DNA of 64,000 nt, from assembly GCA_016711485.1 (NCBI GenBank), contig JADJSX010000006.1:544001-608000 (forward strand). The letters run 5' to 3'. Shown in pieces: positions 9,117 to 17,097 of the stretch. The notes beneath the pieces were generated by a model, which did not search any database, had not been told where the DNA came from, and saw only the letters and a program-made list of their open reading frames with translations. This DNA comes from Leptospiraceae bacterium (GTDB lineage: Bacteria > Spirochaetota > Leptospiria > Leptospirales > Leptospiraceae). The position numbers were made by a program, and so were the translations under genes. How positions within the stretch are numbered: the stretch's first letter is position 1; each line of letters begins with the position of its first letter.

Positions 9117-10483
9117 TATTCGTCATCCTCATCAGAATCAAAAGAATTGTAGGGAGAAAAATCACTTTCAGACCAGCGGTTAACTTCGAATCGACGACTT
9201 CTCCAAGCAATGTAAATGGGGAAAACAGAAATGAAAATTAGGGCAAAAATGAAATTAGACCACAGTAACCCACCCGTTTTGATTTCTACTAATACCGTTA
9301 CTGGTTTACCTAAATTATCCGCCGACGTAAATAAGTTTTTTGTATTAGATTCTAAAGAGGGAGCACTTACTTCAATATTCAAATGGTATTTGCCCTTTGA
9401 AATCGAGGGAATTTTTTCGCTAGCTGAAGTGCTGCCTTCCGACCAAGCTCCATCACTATCCGTTCCGGAGTAATATTCGATACCCTGTTCAAATTCTACC
9501 GTATCACCGTTACCGTCATTGACTAATTCCCCTCCAATTTCGATCCAACTATTTTCTACAGGGGAGGAAAAATTTATTTCAAGTGTAGTAGTTTCCATGT
9601 TAATTTCAAAGGGAGGTGTTACTTTTGTTTTTTCATTAGCGGAAAATACCATTGTGCCTTTGTATAATTCTTCTGTTTTATTTCCTAAACAAAATCCAAT
9701 TTGGATTATGAGTATAGTAAATGCAAAGTATTTCCAAAGTTTTTTTACTTTTACTGCTGTATCTGCTCCGTGTGGAGAAGGCTGATTTGGCGCAATTCCT
9801 GTTTGGAATGGCATTGGTAATTCTACTTGAAATGCATTTTTAATTGTATCTGCATTTGTATAAACACCAACAGACCAAATTCGTTCTTCTGCATTTTTTT
9901 CTAAACTCAAAGTTTCTGGGGGAGCAATGAACTCTTGCATGTTCACTATTTCTCCAACGCGAACTTGCCAATAGAACTCTCCGATAACAAAAGTTACCTT
10001 AGCTGTTCCATTACTAAAAATTTGGTAACTTGTGTTTTTATGATAAGCATAATTGGGAACAGCTAATTCAGTTCCTGAATTATTTCCTACATTTGGATAA
10101 AGTTCTGGCGTATCTTTAATCGTTGTTACAAAACTCCAATGTCCGCCGTATTCTGTTAGCCATCGAAATCCTTTAAGAGGGTTAAATAATAAGTATTCGC
10201 TCCAAGTATAATTTCCAGTCTGTTCGACTCGTTCCATGTAACCAATTGTTTCCCAAAGGGTTCCGAATAGTTCGCCTCGTTGTCCTAGACCAATCACTTG
10301 TCTTCGTTTGATTTTATTTGTAAACGTATCTACTACTTTGTAGTTTTCATCATTTGTATCTATTATGGAAGAACAGTAGCTGCAAACTACGTTGATTGAA
10401 CTTCCTATCGCACGAATGGTTACACTTCCCGCACAATTTGGACAGCTAAAAGTTTTTACAAAAGGGCGTTTGGGTTCTTCCAT
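9116..10483 (-). CDS. DUF4178 protein with zinc ribbon and two membrane spans
   Basis: The N-terminus has a zinc-ribbon-like pair of knuckles (Cys14-Pro-Asn-Cys17 and Cys34-Ser-Tyr-Cys37), followed by a DUF4178 domain (about residues 60-200). A transmembrane helix near residue 260, an extracytoplasmic beta-rich region (about 280-400), a second helix (about 412-432) and a short acidic cytoplasmic tail ending DSDEDDE complete it. DUF4178 has no known biochemical activity. The ATG at 10483 directly follows the stop of the upstream DUF4178 gene without a gap. The architecture suggests a cytoplasmic sensing or binding module tied to a periplasmic domain, perhaps monitoring the envelope; that is inference. 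Confidence 0.85.
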   Translation of the reverse strand: MEEPKRPFVKTFSCPNCAGSVTIRAIGSSINVVCSYCSSIIDTNDENYKVVDTFTNKIKRRQVIGLGQRGELFGTLWETIGYMERVEQTGNYTWSEYLLFNPLKGFRWLTEYGGHWSFVTTIKDTPELYPNVGNNSGTELAVPNYAYHKNTSYQIFSNGTAKVTFVIGEFYWQVRVGEIVNMQEFIAPPETLSLEKNAEERIWSVGVYTNADTIKNAFQVELPMPFQTGIAPNQPSPHGADTAVKVKKLWKYFAFTILIIQIGFCLGNKTEELYKGTMVFSANEKTKVTPPFEINMETTTLEINFSSPVENSWIEIGGELVNDGNGDTVEFEQGIEYYSGTDSDGAWSEGSTSASEKIPSISKGKYHLNIEVSAPSLESNTKNLFTSADNLGKPVTVLVEIKTGGLLWSNFIFALIFISVFPIYIAWRSRRFEVNRWSESDFSPYNSFDSDEDDE

Positions 10484-11110
10484 TTACCAGCCATCCACTT
10501 GTCTGAGATTTTTTAGTTCTAGTTCTTCTGCTTCGACATATCTTCCCATAAATAAATGTGTTTCGTTTGTCGCATAATCGATATTTGCAAATAGGCCTCC
10601 CTTAGCTACAAGATCTATGCTAGTAGACTTTCTACCTACTAGGCATTGAAATGGAAGTTCTCCTTGGCTACCTTTGCAAGTTATCTGTTTAATATCATCT
10701 ACAGTATATTTTATTTTTCCAAGGGTAACGTTTGTTCCAGGTGATAAGGAAGTAACCGACGGAAAATCTTTAAAGCCTCTATTTTCGAAGCTAACCATGA
10801 GAAACCCCTGTGCATCCGCTAACCAAGCATCTGTGCCGTCTTGGAACAAAATGTACCATTCATTCCAAGTTCCATTTTCATAGCCAATCTTCTGTCGACC
10901 TAGAATTTCAAATTTCTCTTTTTCGTAAATACCAGTAGTTCCGATTTGTAATGGGCTCATATCAGCAGGCATATCACTCATCTTTCCAAGAGTGTCTAGA
11001 TTTTGATCATGCCTAACAATGGTGGATTTGCAATAAACACAGACTGCCATAAACGCAAATCTAGACTTGAAGGGAACATCCGCTCCACACGATGGACAAG
11101 AGGCTTTCAT
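10484..11110 (-). CDS. DUF4178 protein with zinc ribbon, cytoplasmic
   Basis: The product is a 208-residue soluble protein and the first gene of the seven-gene operon. Cys5-Pro-Ser-Cys8 and Cys24-Val-Tyr-Cys27 form a zinc-ribbon-like motif. The rest is a DUF4178 domain, with the typical KIGYENGTWNEWYILFQDG strand pattern near residues 75-93. It is a shorter paralogue of the next gene and lacks its membrane part. A perfect TTGACA lies at 11146-11141 on the minus strand, about 30 bases before the ATG; no Shine-Dalgarno sequence is evident, so the message may have a very short leader. The function is unknown. Confidence 0.85.
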   Translation of the reverse strand: MKASCPSCGADVPFKSRFAFMAVCVYCKSTIVRHDQNLDTLGKMSDMPADMSPLQIGTTGIYEKEKFEILGRQKIGYENGTWNEWYILFQDGTDAWLADAQGFLMVSFENRGFKDFPSVTSLSPGTNVTLGKIKYTVDDIKQITCKGSQGELPFQCLVGRKSTSIDLVAKGGLFANIDYATNETHLFMGRYVEAEELELKNLRQVDGW

Positions 11111-11177
11111 TGAAATTTAATTTCTTTATTTAAATTTCTTTGTCAATCGATTTATCGCATAAAATATTTTTAAAGAA

Positions 11178-12713
11178 TTAGGCGGCTATTCGAATTGGTT
11201 TTAGAATGAATTTGTTTAATTGGATTGCTTCATGAATATGTACGGCTTGAATATTTTCGGATGCTTGCAAATCTGCGATGGTGCGCGCAATTTTTTTTAT
11301 TTTATGAATCTTTCGGACTGAATTTTCCGGAGAATTTAGAATTTCCTGCCAAAGTGTTTCAGCTTCTGGTCGGAGAGAAAATATTTCATTTACGAATCTA
11401 CCTTCCACTTGCCCATTAAAAGAATAAGGAGAGTTTTTGTATCTATCCATTTGGATTAGTCTAGCTCTTTCAATAGAAGAATACGTAATATTTAAATCAA
11501 CATCTACCGTATTTCTTTGGTCTTTTAAAAATGTATTTAATTCGATGTTTAAATCCATTCGATCTATAAAAGGACCAGAAAGTTTGGATAGGTATTTTTG
11601 AATCCGAACTTCGGAACAATTACATGCTTTGATATTACTTCCAGCAAAACCACAAGGACAAGGATTTGTAGCCGCTATTAGTAAAAAGGAAGCTGGATAC
11701 GTTGTATGATAATTAACTCGGGAAATTGTGATTCTTCCTTCCTCTAGTGGTTCTCGGAGAGCGTGTACAACTTGTGGTTTAAATTCTCCGAGTTCATCTA
11801 AAAATAAAATACCGTTGTGCGCGAGAGTGATCTCACCCATCCTAGAGTCACGTCCACCCCCTACAACTGATATATCTGATGCAGTATGATGAGGACTTCT
11901 AAAAGGTCTTTTCACTCGCAATGAATCTTCGGATAATAAAGATTCTGCGTTTGATTTAATTCTTAGAATTTCTATGTATTCCTCTTCTGTGAGTGGTGGT
12001 TGTAAGTCTCCAGCAATGCGGGCTAACATTGTTTTACCGGCTCCTGGATTTCCTGTCATAAGCATATGGTGTTTACCCGCTACTGCAATTGTAATGGCTC
12101 GCATTGCAAATAATTGATCATTAAAAAGTTTAATAGACCCAAATATAGGGCGGTATTGTTCGTATTTTTTTCCTGAAATTTCTTTTTCTTTTTTACCTGT
12201 TACAATAGCTTCCAATTCAGATAGATGGGAAATTGTGTAAATACTAAGTCCTTCTAAAATATTTGCCTCGAAACGATTGTCGTAAGGTACGATCACGGAT
12301 GTAAATTTTTCTCTTTTGGCATTGAGTAAAATATTGATTAGACCACGCATCGGTTTTACACTTCCATCTAATCCGAGTTCTCCCAAAAATAAAAATTCAT
12401 CCAAATTGATTGTGCATCTGATTTGTTCACTTAGAAGTAAAATCATAAATGCAATGGAAAGATCAAACCAACTTCCATCCTTTTTTGAACCGGCGGGTGC
12501 GAGGTTTACGAGTATGCTCTGTAATGGAAAATAAAATCCACTGTTTTCAATGGCGATATGAACTCTTTCTGTGGATTCTTTGATGTTAGTCGCCGCAAGT
12601 CCAACGATAGTAAAACGAGGAATGCCTCTTTTCATATTAACTTCTACGCGAATGGTTCGAGTAGATAATCCGTCTAGGTTAGAACTAAAAGCATAACTCA
12701 TATTTATATTCAT
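11178..12713 (-). CDS. comM: ComM/YifB family Mg chelatase-like AAA+ ATPase
   Basis: A 511-residue protein of the usual ComM/YifB length. An N-terminal Lon-protease-like fold (about residues 1-175) precedes the AAA+ domain, with Walker A GNPGAGKT (221-228) and Walker B ILFLDELGE (302-310). The paired CPC and CNC cysteines near residues 353-367 are typical of the family. A C-terminal Mg-chelatase-type helical domain closes the protein. ComM is a hexameric branch-migration helicase that extends recombination tracts during natural transformation in Vibrio and Haemophilus. Its presence does not prove competence, as most bacteria have it. AGGAG lies seven bases before the ATG at 12713. It is monocistronic here. 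The 195 bases upstream (12714-12908) hold nothing else that I can identify. Confidence 0.93.
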   Translation of the reverse strand: MNINMSYAFSSNLDGLSTRTIRVEVNMKRGIPRFTIVGLAATNIKESTERVHIAIENSGFYFPLQSILVNLAPAGSKKDGSWFDLSIAFMILLLSEQIRCTINLDEFLFLGELGLDGSVKPMRGLINILLNAKREKFTSVIVPYDNRFEANILEGLSIYTISHLSELEAIVTGKKEKEISGKKYEQYRPIFGSIKLFNDQLFAMRAITIAVAGKHHMLMTGNPGAGKTMLARIAGDLQPPLTEEEYIEILRIKSNAESLLSEDSLRVKRPFRSPHHTASDISVVGGGRDSRMGEITLAHNGILFLDELGEFKPQVVHALREPLEEGRITISRVNYHTTYPASFLLIAATNPCPCGFAGSNIKACNCSEVRIQKYLSKLSGPFIDRMDLNIELNTFLKDQRNTVDVDLNITYSSIERARLIQMDRYKNSPYSFNGQVEGRFVNEIFSLRPEAETLWQEILNSPENSVRKIHKIKKIARTIADLQASENIQAVHIHEAIQLNKFILKPIRIAA

Positions 12714-12908
12714 TTTTATCTCCTAGTATATTAGGTAATGAATTGAAATAAAGTGCAGATAAATTTCAGAAAAAATAAACAACTAGAAAAAAAATACCTA
12801 AAAGTTCGCATTTCCTTTTAATAAGAGTTCTAATACGAAATAAATATTTTGTGTTAGAATGATCAAGTATTGAAATAAAAATCAAAACGAGAGATAAAAA
12901 ATTTTAAA

Positions 12909-13184
12909 AACTCACATTACACTATTGCTCAATGTCATTAAGTTAAGAGAGCCACTCAAAGATTACCACATTATGCTGCGCCCCAAGAAGCAGCATTGAG
13001 TTGAACCACCGATGGACACAGATAAAAGATTATTAAAGCCATCCGTGTCTATCTGTGTTTATCCGTGGTGAAAAATTCTTATCTTAATGACATTTTACGC
13101 TATCGCTATTAATTCATTAGATTCTTCTAATATTGAAAATTTCACTTTAAATTCCAGAATTTCCTTTGTTGCGTAACTTCAGTT
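12909..13184 (-). repeat. Dispersed intergenic repeat R2, copy D, interrupted by repeat R1
   Basis: The outer parts (about 12909-12930 and 13095-13184) match the ends of the R2 copies at 15627, 47403 and 54943. Shared pieces are AACTCACATTAC at the left and the segment from CTATTAATTCATTAG to TTGCGTAACTTCAGTT at the right. The two ends are imperfect inverted repeats of each other (consensus AACTSACNTTACGCAA). The middle of R2 is missing and the R1 element lies there instead, so this copy was disrupted or deleted around an insertion. There is no coding capacity. Confidence 0.65.
12931..13094 (-). repeat. R1 MITE-like element, copy 1 (164 bp)
   Basis: The element is bounded by AATGTCATTAAG and its exact reverse complement; allowing one mismatch, the terminal inverted repeat extends to 18 bases. 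It is nearly identical to the reverse complement of the copy at 55086-55263, differing by about eight substitutions and a seven-base gap. The interior contains a second inverted pair (CACCGATGGACACAGAT against ATCTGTGTTTATCCGTGGTG), so single strands would fold into a long hairpin. No ORF and no transposase is present, which fits a non-autonomous mobile element, but a mobilising enzyme is not seen in the window. Confidence 0.75.
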
Positions 13185-13237
13185 AAAAATTTCTAAAAAG
13201 CCTAACTTAGTGGATCAGCACCTAAAATTTTGCAAAA

Positions 13238-14050
13238 TTAAATTAGAGTTTTACTGGGTTTAAATAAACCAGTCAATTTTAAAAACCAAAGTGTGCTACT
13301 CGGAAATGTTTGGAAATACCTTACAATAAACCAAAGAATAGTTGGAAATATTACTTCTCGTTTATTGTTCTTTATCGCATACACTGCTTTTGCCCCTACA
13401 ACTTCAGGTTGGATGGTAGGAAAAAATTTTACAATTTTGGGATACCAGTCCATACTCGCATCATTTCTTTCGAAGTATCCAGTATCTACATGACCTGGGC
13501 AAAGTAATGAAACTCCAATTCCTTTGTCATACAGTTCTTCATATAAAGAAAGTGACATACCGACCATCGCATATCGAGCCGCTGTATAGGGAATCATATT
13601 GGGTAATGGGAAGTAACCGGCAGGACTTGTTAGATTTACGATATGACCCGATTTACGTGTTATCATTCCTTTAATTACAGCATGTGAAGCTACCATTGCA
13701 GAACCAAAAGGCAGCAGGACAGGTTGAATGGTTTCTTCATAACTTGTAATTGAAAGTGGTTTAAATGTTCCTAGTCCAGCGTTATTCACTAGAATATCAA
13801 TCCTAGACAATTGAGACTCAATGGACTGTATGACCTCCGCTACTTTTTTTAAATTACTAACATCGCAGGGGAAAATGTATGCCTGTCCCCCCAAGTCTTT
13901 AATTTCTTGTGCTACTTTATCAAGACCATCTTTACCACGAGCAATAAGTGCAAGAATACATCCTTCTTTAGAAAGGCTAATGGCGATTGCCCGTCCAATT
14001 CCCTGAGATGCTCCTGTAACTACTGCTACTTTATTTTTTAAATCTTTCAT
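13238..14050 (-). CDS. Short-chain dehydrogenase/reductase with Arg replacing the catalytic Lys
   Basis: A classical-size SDR (270 residues). The cofactor motif TGASQGIG (residues 13-20) and NNAG (91-94) are intact. The catalytic Ser142 and Tyr155 are present, but the usual YxxxK is YTAAR, so Arg159 (codon CGA) stands where the active-site lysine should be. The C-terminus carries a hydrophobic segment, suggesting membrane association. The start is 11 bases after the stop of the aldehyde dehydrogenase gene, so the two form an operon, perhaps for oxidation or reduction of a lipid-derived alcohol and aldehyde. With the substitution, activity may be reduced or the protein may have another role. 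Confidence 0.88.
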   Translation of the reverse strand: MKDLKNKVAVVTGASQGIGRAIAISLSKEGCILALIARGKDGLDKVAQEIKDLGGQAYIFPCDVSNLKKVAEVIQSIESQLSRIDILVNNAGLGTFKPLSITSYEETIQPVLLPFGSAMVASHAVIKGMITRKSGHIVNLTSPAGYFPLPNMIPYTAARYAMVGMSLSLYEELYDKGIGVSLLCPGHVDTGYFERNDASMDWYPKIVKFFPTIQPEVVGAKAVYAIKNNKREVIFPTILWFIVRYFQTFPSSTLWFLKLTGLFKPSKTLI

Positions 14051-14061
14051 TTTATAAAACC

Positions 14062-15540
14062 TTAAAAATATTTTGTGATAATGTCTATGAATTTTTTAGT
14101 TGTGTTAGTATACGGTGGGAAAAGCATTTTTAGGGGAGTTAACTTTGAAACTTTTAATACGGCTCTCTCGTGCGAAAATGCCTTGAACCCAAAATGACCA
14201 TGGTAATTTCCTATGCCACTATGATTTACACCGCCGAAAGGCAATTCGGGATTACCCAAATGTGCGACCACTCCATTTATTACTACTCCGCCGGAAGAAG
14301 TATTTTTTAGAATTTTCTCAATAGTTTCATTGTTTTCACTAAAAATATAAAGGGAGAGTGGTTTGTGTTTACTTTGAATAATGGAGATTGTTTCCTCTAA
14401 AGTTTTATAAGATAATATCGGTAGAATTGGTCCGAAAATTTCTTCTTGCATAATAGGTGATTCAAGATCGACATTCGAAAGAATAGTAGGGGATATATAT
14501 CTTTCATTTGCTTTGAATTCGCCGCCTAATTCTAATTTGACTCCCTTTTTTAAACTAGCTTTTACTGTGTTCTCTAATCTTTCAAAATTTTTATCGTTGA
14601 TGATTCGGCAAAAATCTGGAGTAGTATGCCAATTATCCGGAGTTTGTCCGTAAAACTTTTTTACTTGTTCCTTCGATAACTCGATGAATTCAGAATATTT
14701 AGACTCGTGTACCATAACGTAATCAACGCCTACACAAGTTTGTCCTCCATTTAGTATTTTTCCCCAAATCACTTTTTCGACAGCGTCCGTTAGGTTCGCT
14801 GATTCATCAATGATTACGGGAGATTTGCCGCCAAGTTCTAAAGTGACTGAACAAAGATTTTTAGCTGCGGCTTCCATAATGGTTACACCAACAGAGGTGC
14901 TACCCGTGAAAAAAATATGATCGAATGGTTTTTCTAAGAGGTACGTAGCAGTATCTCTATCAGATTCAGCCATAACAATTTCATTTTCATTAAAAATTTC
15001 TGTGATAATTTTTTTTGTTACTGCGGCTGTATGTTTGGTATTATTCGAAGCCTTTATGATTGCACAGTTGCCTGCCGCAATTGCTGCTACAAGCGGTGTG
15101 CCGATTAAATGAAATGGATAGTTCCATGGACTAATAATTAAAATCAAACCTTTTGGTTCGTAGATAATTTTGCTAGAACTAGGAAATAAACTGAGAGGCG
15201 TTCCTACATGGTGAGGCCTCATCCACGATTTGAGGTGATGAATTGCGTCTTTAATTTCAGAAAGAACGGGCATTATTTCTGTTAAATCTACTTCATGAGG
15301 GCTTTTGCGAAAATCTTTATGAAGTGCCTCTCGAATTTCATCCGAATATTTTTCGATGGCTTGTTTGAGCTTTTTTAATTTTTCAATTCTTTGGTTTGCC
15401 GTTGTATTCGCAATATTCCAGCGATTTTCTTTTTGTAAGGCAAAAATACGATCGACTTCTGATTTGTAAGTTTTAGCTTCTAGATTAGTCGATTTTTTCT
15501 TCGTTACTTTTTTTACCATATTATCTACCCCTTTTGCCAT
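14062..15540 (-). CDS. Aldehyde dehydrogenase (ALDH3-like)
   Basis: A 492-residue NAD(P)+-dependent aldehyde dehydrogenase. Glu235 in LELGGKSP and the catalytic Cys269 in GGQTCVGVD are both present, as is the ISPWNYPF segment (about residues 136-143) that begins the cofactor-binding fold. The C-terminal ending FPPYTNTTKKFIDII is typical of the ALDH3/fatty-aldehyde group, which oxidises medium- and long-chain or aromatic aldehydes to acids. The first 20 residues are lysine-rich and poorly conserved, so the true start might be the ATG at residue 8 (MVKK). It is first in a two-gene operon with the SDR. Confidence 0.92.
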   Translation of the reverse strand: MAKGVDNMVKKVTKKKSTNLEAKTYKSEVDRIFALQKENRWNIANTTANQRIEKLKKLKQAIEKYSDEIREALHKDFRKSPHEVDLTEIMPVLSEIKDAIHHLKSWMRPHHVGTPLSLFPSSSKIIYEPKGLILIISPWNYPFHLIGTPLVAAIAAGNCAIIKASNNTKHTAAVTKKIITEIFNENEIVMAESDRDTATYLLEKPFDHIFFTGSTSVGVTIMEAAAKNLCSVTLELGGKSPVIIDESANLTDAVEKVIWGKILNGGQTCVGVDYVMVHESKYSEFIELSKEQVKKFYGQTPDNWHTTPDFCRIINDKNFERLENTVKASLKKGVKLELGGEFKANERYISPTILSNVDLESPIMQEEIFGPILPILSYKTLEETISIIQSKHKPLSLYIFSENNETIEKILKNTSSGGVVINGVVAHLGNPELPFGGVNHSGIGNYHGHFGFKAFSHERAVLKVSKLTPLKMLFPPYTNTTKKFIDIITKYF

Positions 15541-15626
15541 AATTCTAAATTTCCATTTTGGAGTTTAGTGTAAATACAATTTTACTGGTCTTTTTTCTTA
15601 TGTAGCCTATGAAAAAAGTAATTTCT

Positions 15627-15820
15627 CACTGACCTTAAGCAAAAAAAAATTAGGAAAATTAAAGTTAAATTCAGAATATTAGAAAAAGCTAATGAATTAA
15701 TAAATTCAATAGCCTGCGGCAGCAAGCCCACCGCTAGGTGCCAACCTCCGTTGGACGCTCGGCTCACCCGAACTCAATCATTTCTTTTTAAGAAAGAAAT
15801 GATTGAGTTCGGGTGAGTTT
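15627..15820 (+). repeat. Dispersed intergenic repeat R2, copy A
   Basis: This copy shares with the others the block from CTGACCTTAAGC through GAATATTAGAAAAAGCTAATG to CACCGCTAGGTGCC, and ends in a long hairpin. It has no R1 insertion, so the sequence around CTAGGT (15734-15739) represents an empty target site. A 61-codon reading frame on the minus strand is simply translated repeat and is not counted as a gene. Confidence 0.7.
15763..15817. repeat. Perfect 25-bp inverted repeat with 5-nt loop at the end of R2 copy A
   Basis: CTCACCCGAACTCAATCATT... is followed after the loop TTAAG by its exact reverse complement, giving a 55-base palindrome centred on 15790. A shorter, decayed form (11-bp stem) is at 47427-47453 in R2 copy B. 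It could act as a bidirectional transcription terminator or stabilise RNA ends, but there is no strong T-run. It follows directly after the stop of the small minus-strand ORF at 15825. Confidence 0.75.
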
Positions 15821-15824
15821 CTCA

Positions 15825-16028
15825 TTATTGAAAAATTACTTTTTCCTCAAAATAAGGGTATATACCAGACGCCAAAAGAAACTCCCCGTTCGCTTTTAGG
15901 ACAGCCATTTTTTGGCCTTTGGGAATACCCGATTTTTTACAAATTGTGTAATTATTTTTGACGTTCGGTATAAAGCGCATCGGTATAATTTTGGAAATTT
16001 CTAATTTTGGTTGACAGTCGTTTTTCAT
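15825..16028 (-). CDS. Hypothetical 67-residue protein (doubtful)
   Basis: An ATG-started frame whose translation has ordinary protein composition (for example IPKGQKMAVLKANGEFLLASGIYP), unlike the repeat-derived frames nearby. The VLKANGEFLLASGIY stretch loosely recalls the C-terminal PUA-type domain of pseudouridine synthases, so it could be a free-standing or remnant domain; I am not confident of this. No ribosome binding site is evident. Its start lies only 39 bases from the divergent CBS gene, leaving little room for a promoter. The long hairpin at 15763-15817 lies just after its stop. Confidence 0.4.
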   Translation of the reverse strand: MKNDCQPKLEISKIIPMRFIPNVKNNYTICKKSGIPKGQKMAVLKANGEFLLASGIYPYFEEKVIFQ

Positions 16029-16067
16029 AAGTGTTCGAATAGAATAAATAGAGCGAGGAAAAATATT

Positions 16068-16499
16068 ATGAATGTTAGCAATTTGTTACAATCTAAAAAA
16101 TCAGAGATACTAAGTGTCAGTCCAACCGAGTCTGTTTACGCAGCGCTTCAACTAATGGCAGATAAAAATATTGGAGCAGTGCTCGTAACTTCAAATAAAA
16201 AATTAGTAGGGATATTGTCCGAAAGAGATTACGCCCGAAAAATTATTTTGAAAGGAAAGACTTCAAAAGATACAAAAGTAGAAGAAATTATGACCGCACA
16301 AGTTCTTTTTGTTTCTCCTGAACAATCTGTCGAAGATTGTATGGCTATCATGTCAGAAAAGCATATTCGGCATTTACCGGTCATTGAGAAAGGCGAACTT
16401 TTGGGCATCATATCAATTGGTGACGTCGTAAAAGGAATTATTTCTGATAAAGAATTTGCGATTCAACAATTAGAGAATTATATTTCTGGAACGGGCTGA
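16068..16499 (+). CDS. Tandem CBS-domain protein
   Basis: The product is a stand-alone pair of CBS domains in 143 residues (about 8-65 and 75-135), each with the typical end motif (GILSERDYARKI and GIISIGDVVKGII). Such Bateman modules bind adenosine nucleotides or SAM and regulate partner proteins; no enzymatic domain is attached here. I chose the ATG at 16068, preceded by GAGGAAA, rather than the longer frame beginning at 16011. The gene is followed after 22 bases by a Lon-substrate-binding-domain protein, suggesting co-transcription. Ligand and partner are unknown. Confidence 0.9.
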   Translation: MNVSNLLQSKKSEILSVSPTESVYAALQLMADKNIGAVLVTSNKKLVGILSERDYARKIILKGKTSKDTKVEEIMTAQVLFVSPEQSVEDCMAIMSEKHIRHLPVIEKGELLGIISIGDVVKGIISDKEFAIQQLENYISGTG

Positions 16500-16521
16500 A
16501 GGTTTTTTCCAAAAAAAATTT

Positions 16522-17097
16522 ATGCAAGCTACTATTGCAATTTTTCCGCTTCCCAACATTATCCTTTTTCCTGGAGCTTTTTTACCTTTGCATATTTTTG
16601 AATCTAGGTACCGGCTAATGTTGGATTACTGCATTGAGTCTGATTATGAGTTAGCGGTTACTTCACTTTTGCCTAATTCTGAAATTGAAACAACTTTCGG
16701 TTGGGGAAAAGTTATTCGACATGAACCATTGTCAGACGGACGGGCAAATATTTTATTAGAAGGAATGGGGATTGCAACATTAAAAAAATACCAATCGAAA
16801 GATCCATTCATCATAGCTGAAGTGGAAAAAATAGAAAATGATTATTCGCATATTAATACAGAAGAATTTATCGAACTTAGAACTGAATTAATTTTATTAA
16901 CAAAAGACTATCTACGTAAATTAAATGTGGAAGATATTTATGTTAATGAAATGGATAAATTGGCTTCTCATCCATTTCCAGTTGAATTTATTACTTCCGT
17001 AATTAATTGTGATTTTAGAAAAAAACAAGAGATATTAATTACTGAAAATCCGTATCAAAAGGCAATCAGTCTATTAAAAATTCTAAGAGATATTTGA
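16522..17097 (+). CDS. LON peptidase N-terminal (substrate-binding) domain protein
   Basis: The 191-residue product consists only of the LON N-terminal domain. It opens with the characteristic FPLPNIILFPGAFLPLHIFE strand-turn pattern and contains the family's GRANILLEGMG region (about residues 73-83). The ATPase and protease domains of Lon are absent. Stand-alone members are widespread and thought to bind protein substrates or act as adaptors, but no function is established. The gene converges with the histidine kinase at 17083, the two overlapping by 15 bases at their 3' ends. Confidence 0.9.
   Translation: MQATIAIFPLPNIILFPGAFLPLHIFESRYRLMLDYCIESDYELAVTSLLPNSEIETTFGWGKVIRHEPLSDGRANILLEGMGIATLKKYQSKDPFIIAEVEKIENDYSHINTEEFIELRTELILLTKDYLRKLNVEDIYVNEMDKLASHPFPVEFITSVINCDFRKKQEILITENPYQKAISLLKILRDI

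Noticed and set aside
11141..11146. TTGACA upstream of the DUF4178 operon as a full promoter
   Set aside because: The -35 element is perfect but no acceptable -10 lies at 16-18 bases, so it is mentioned only in the gene entry.
15582..15767. 61-codon reading frame on the minus strand
   Set aside because: It lies within repeat R2 copy A, and its translation (FINSLAFSNI...) recurs in the frame at 47497 for the same reason. No ribosome binding site.
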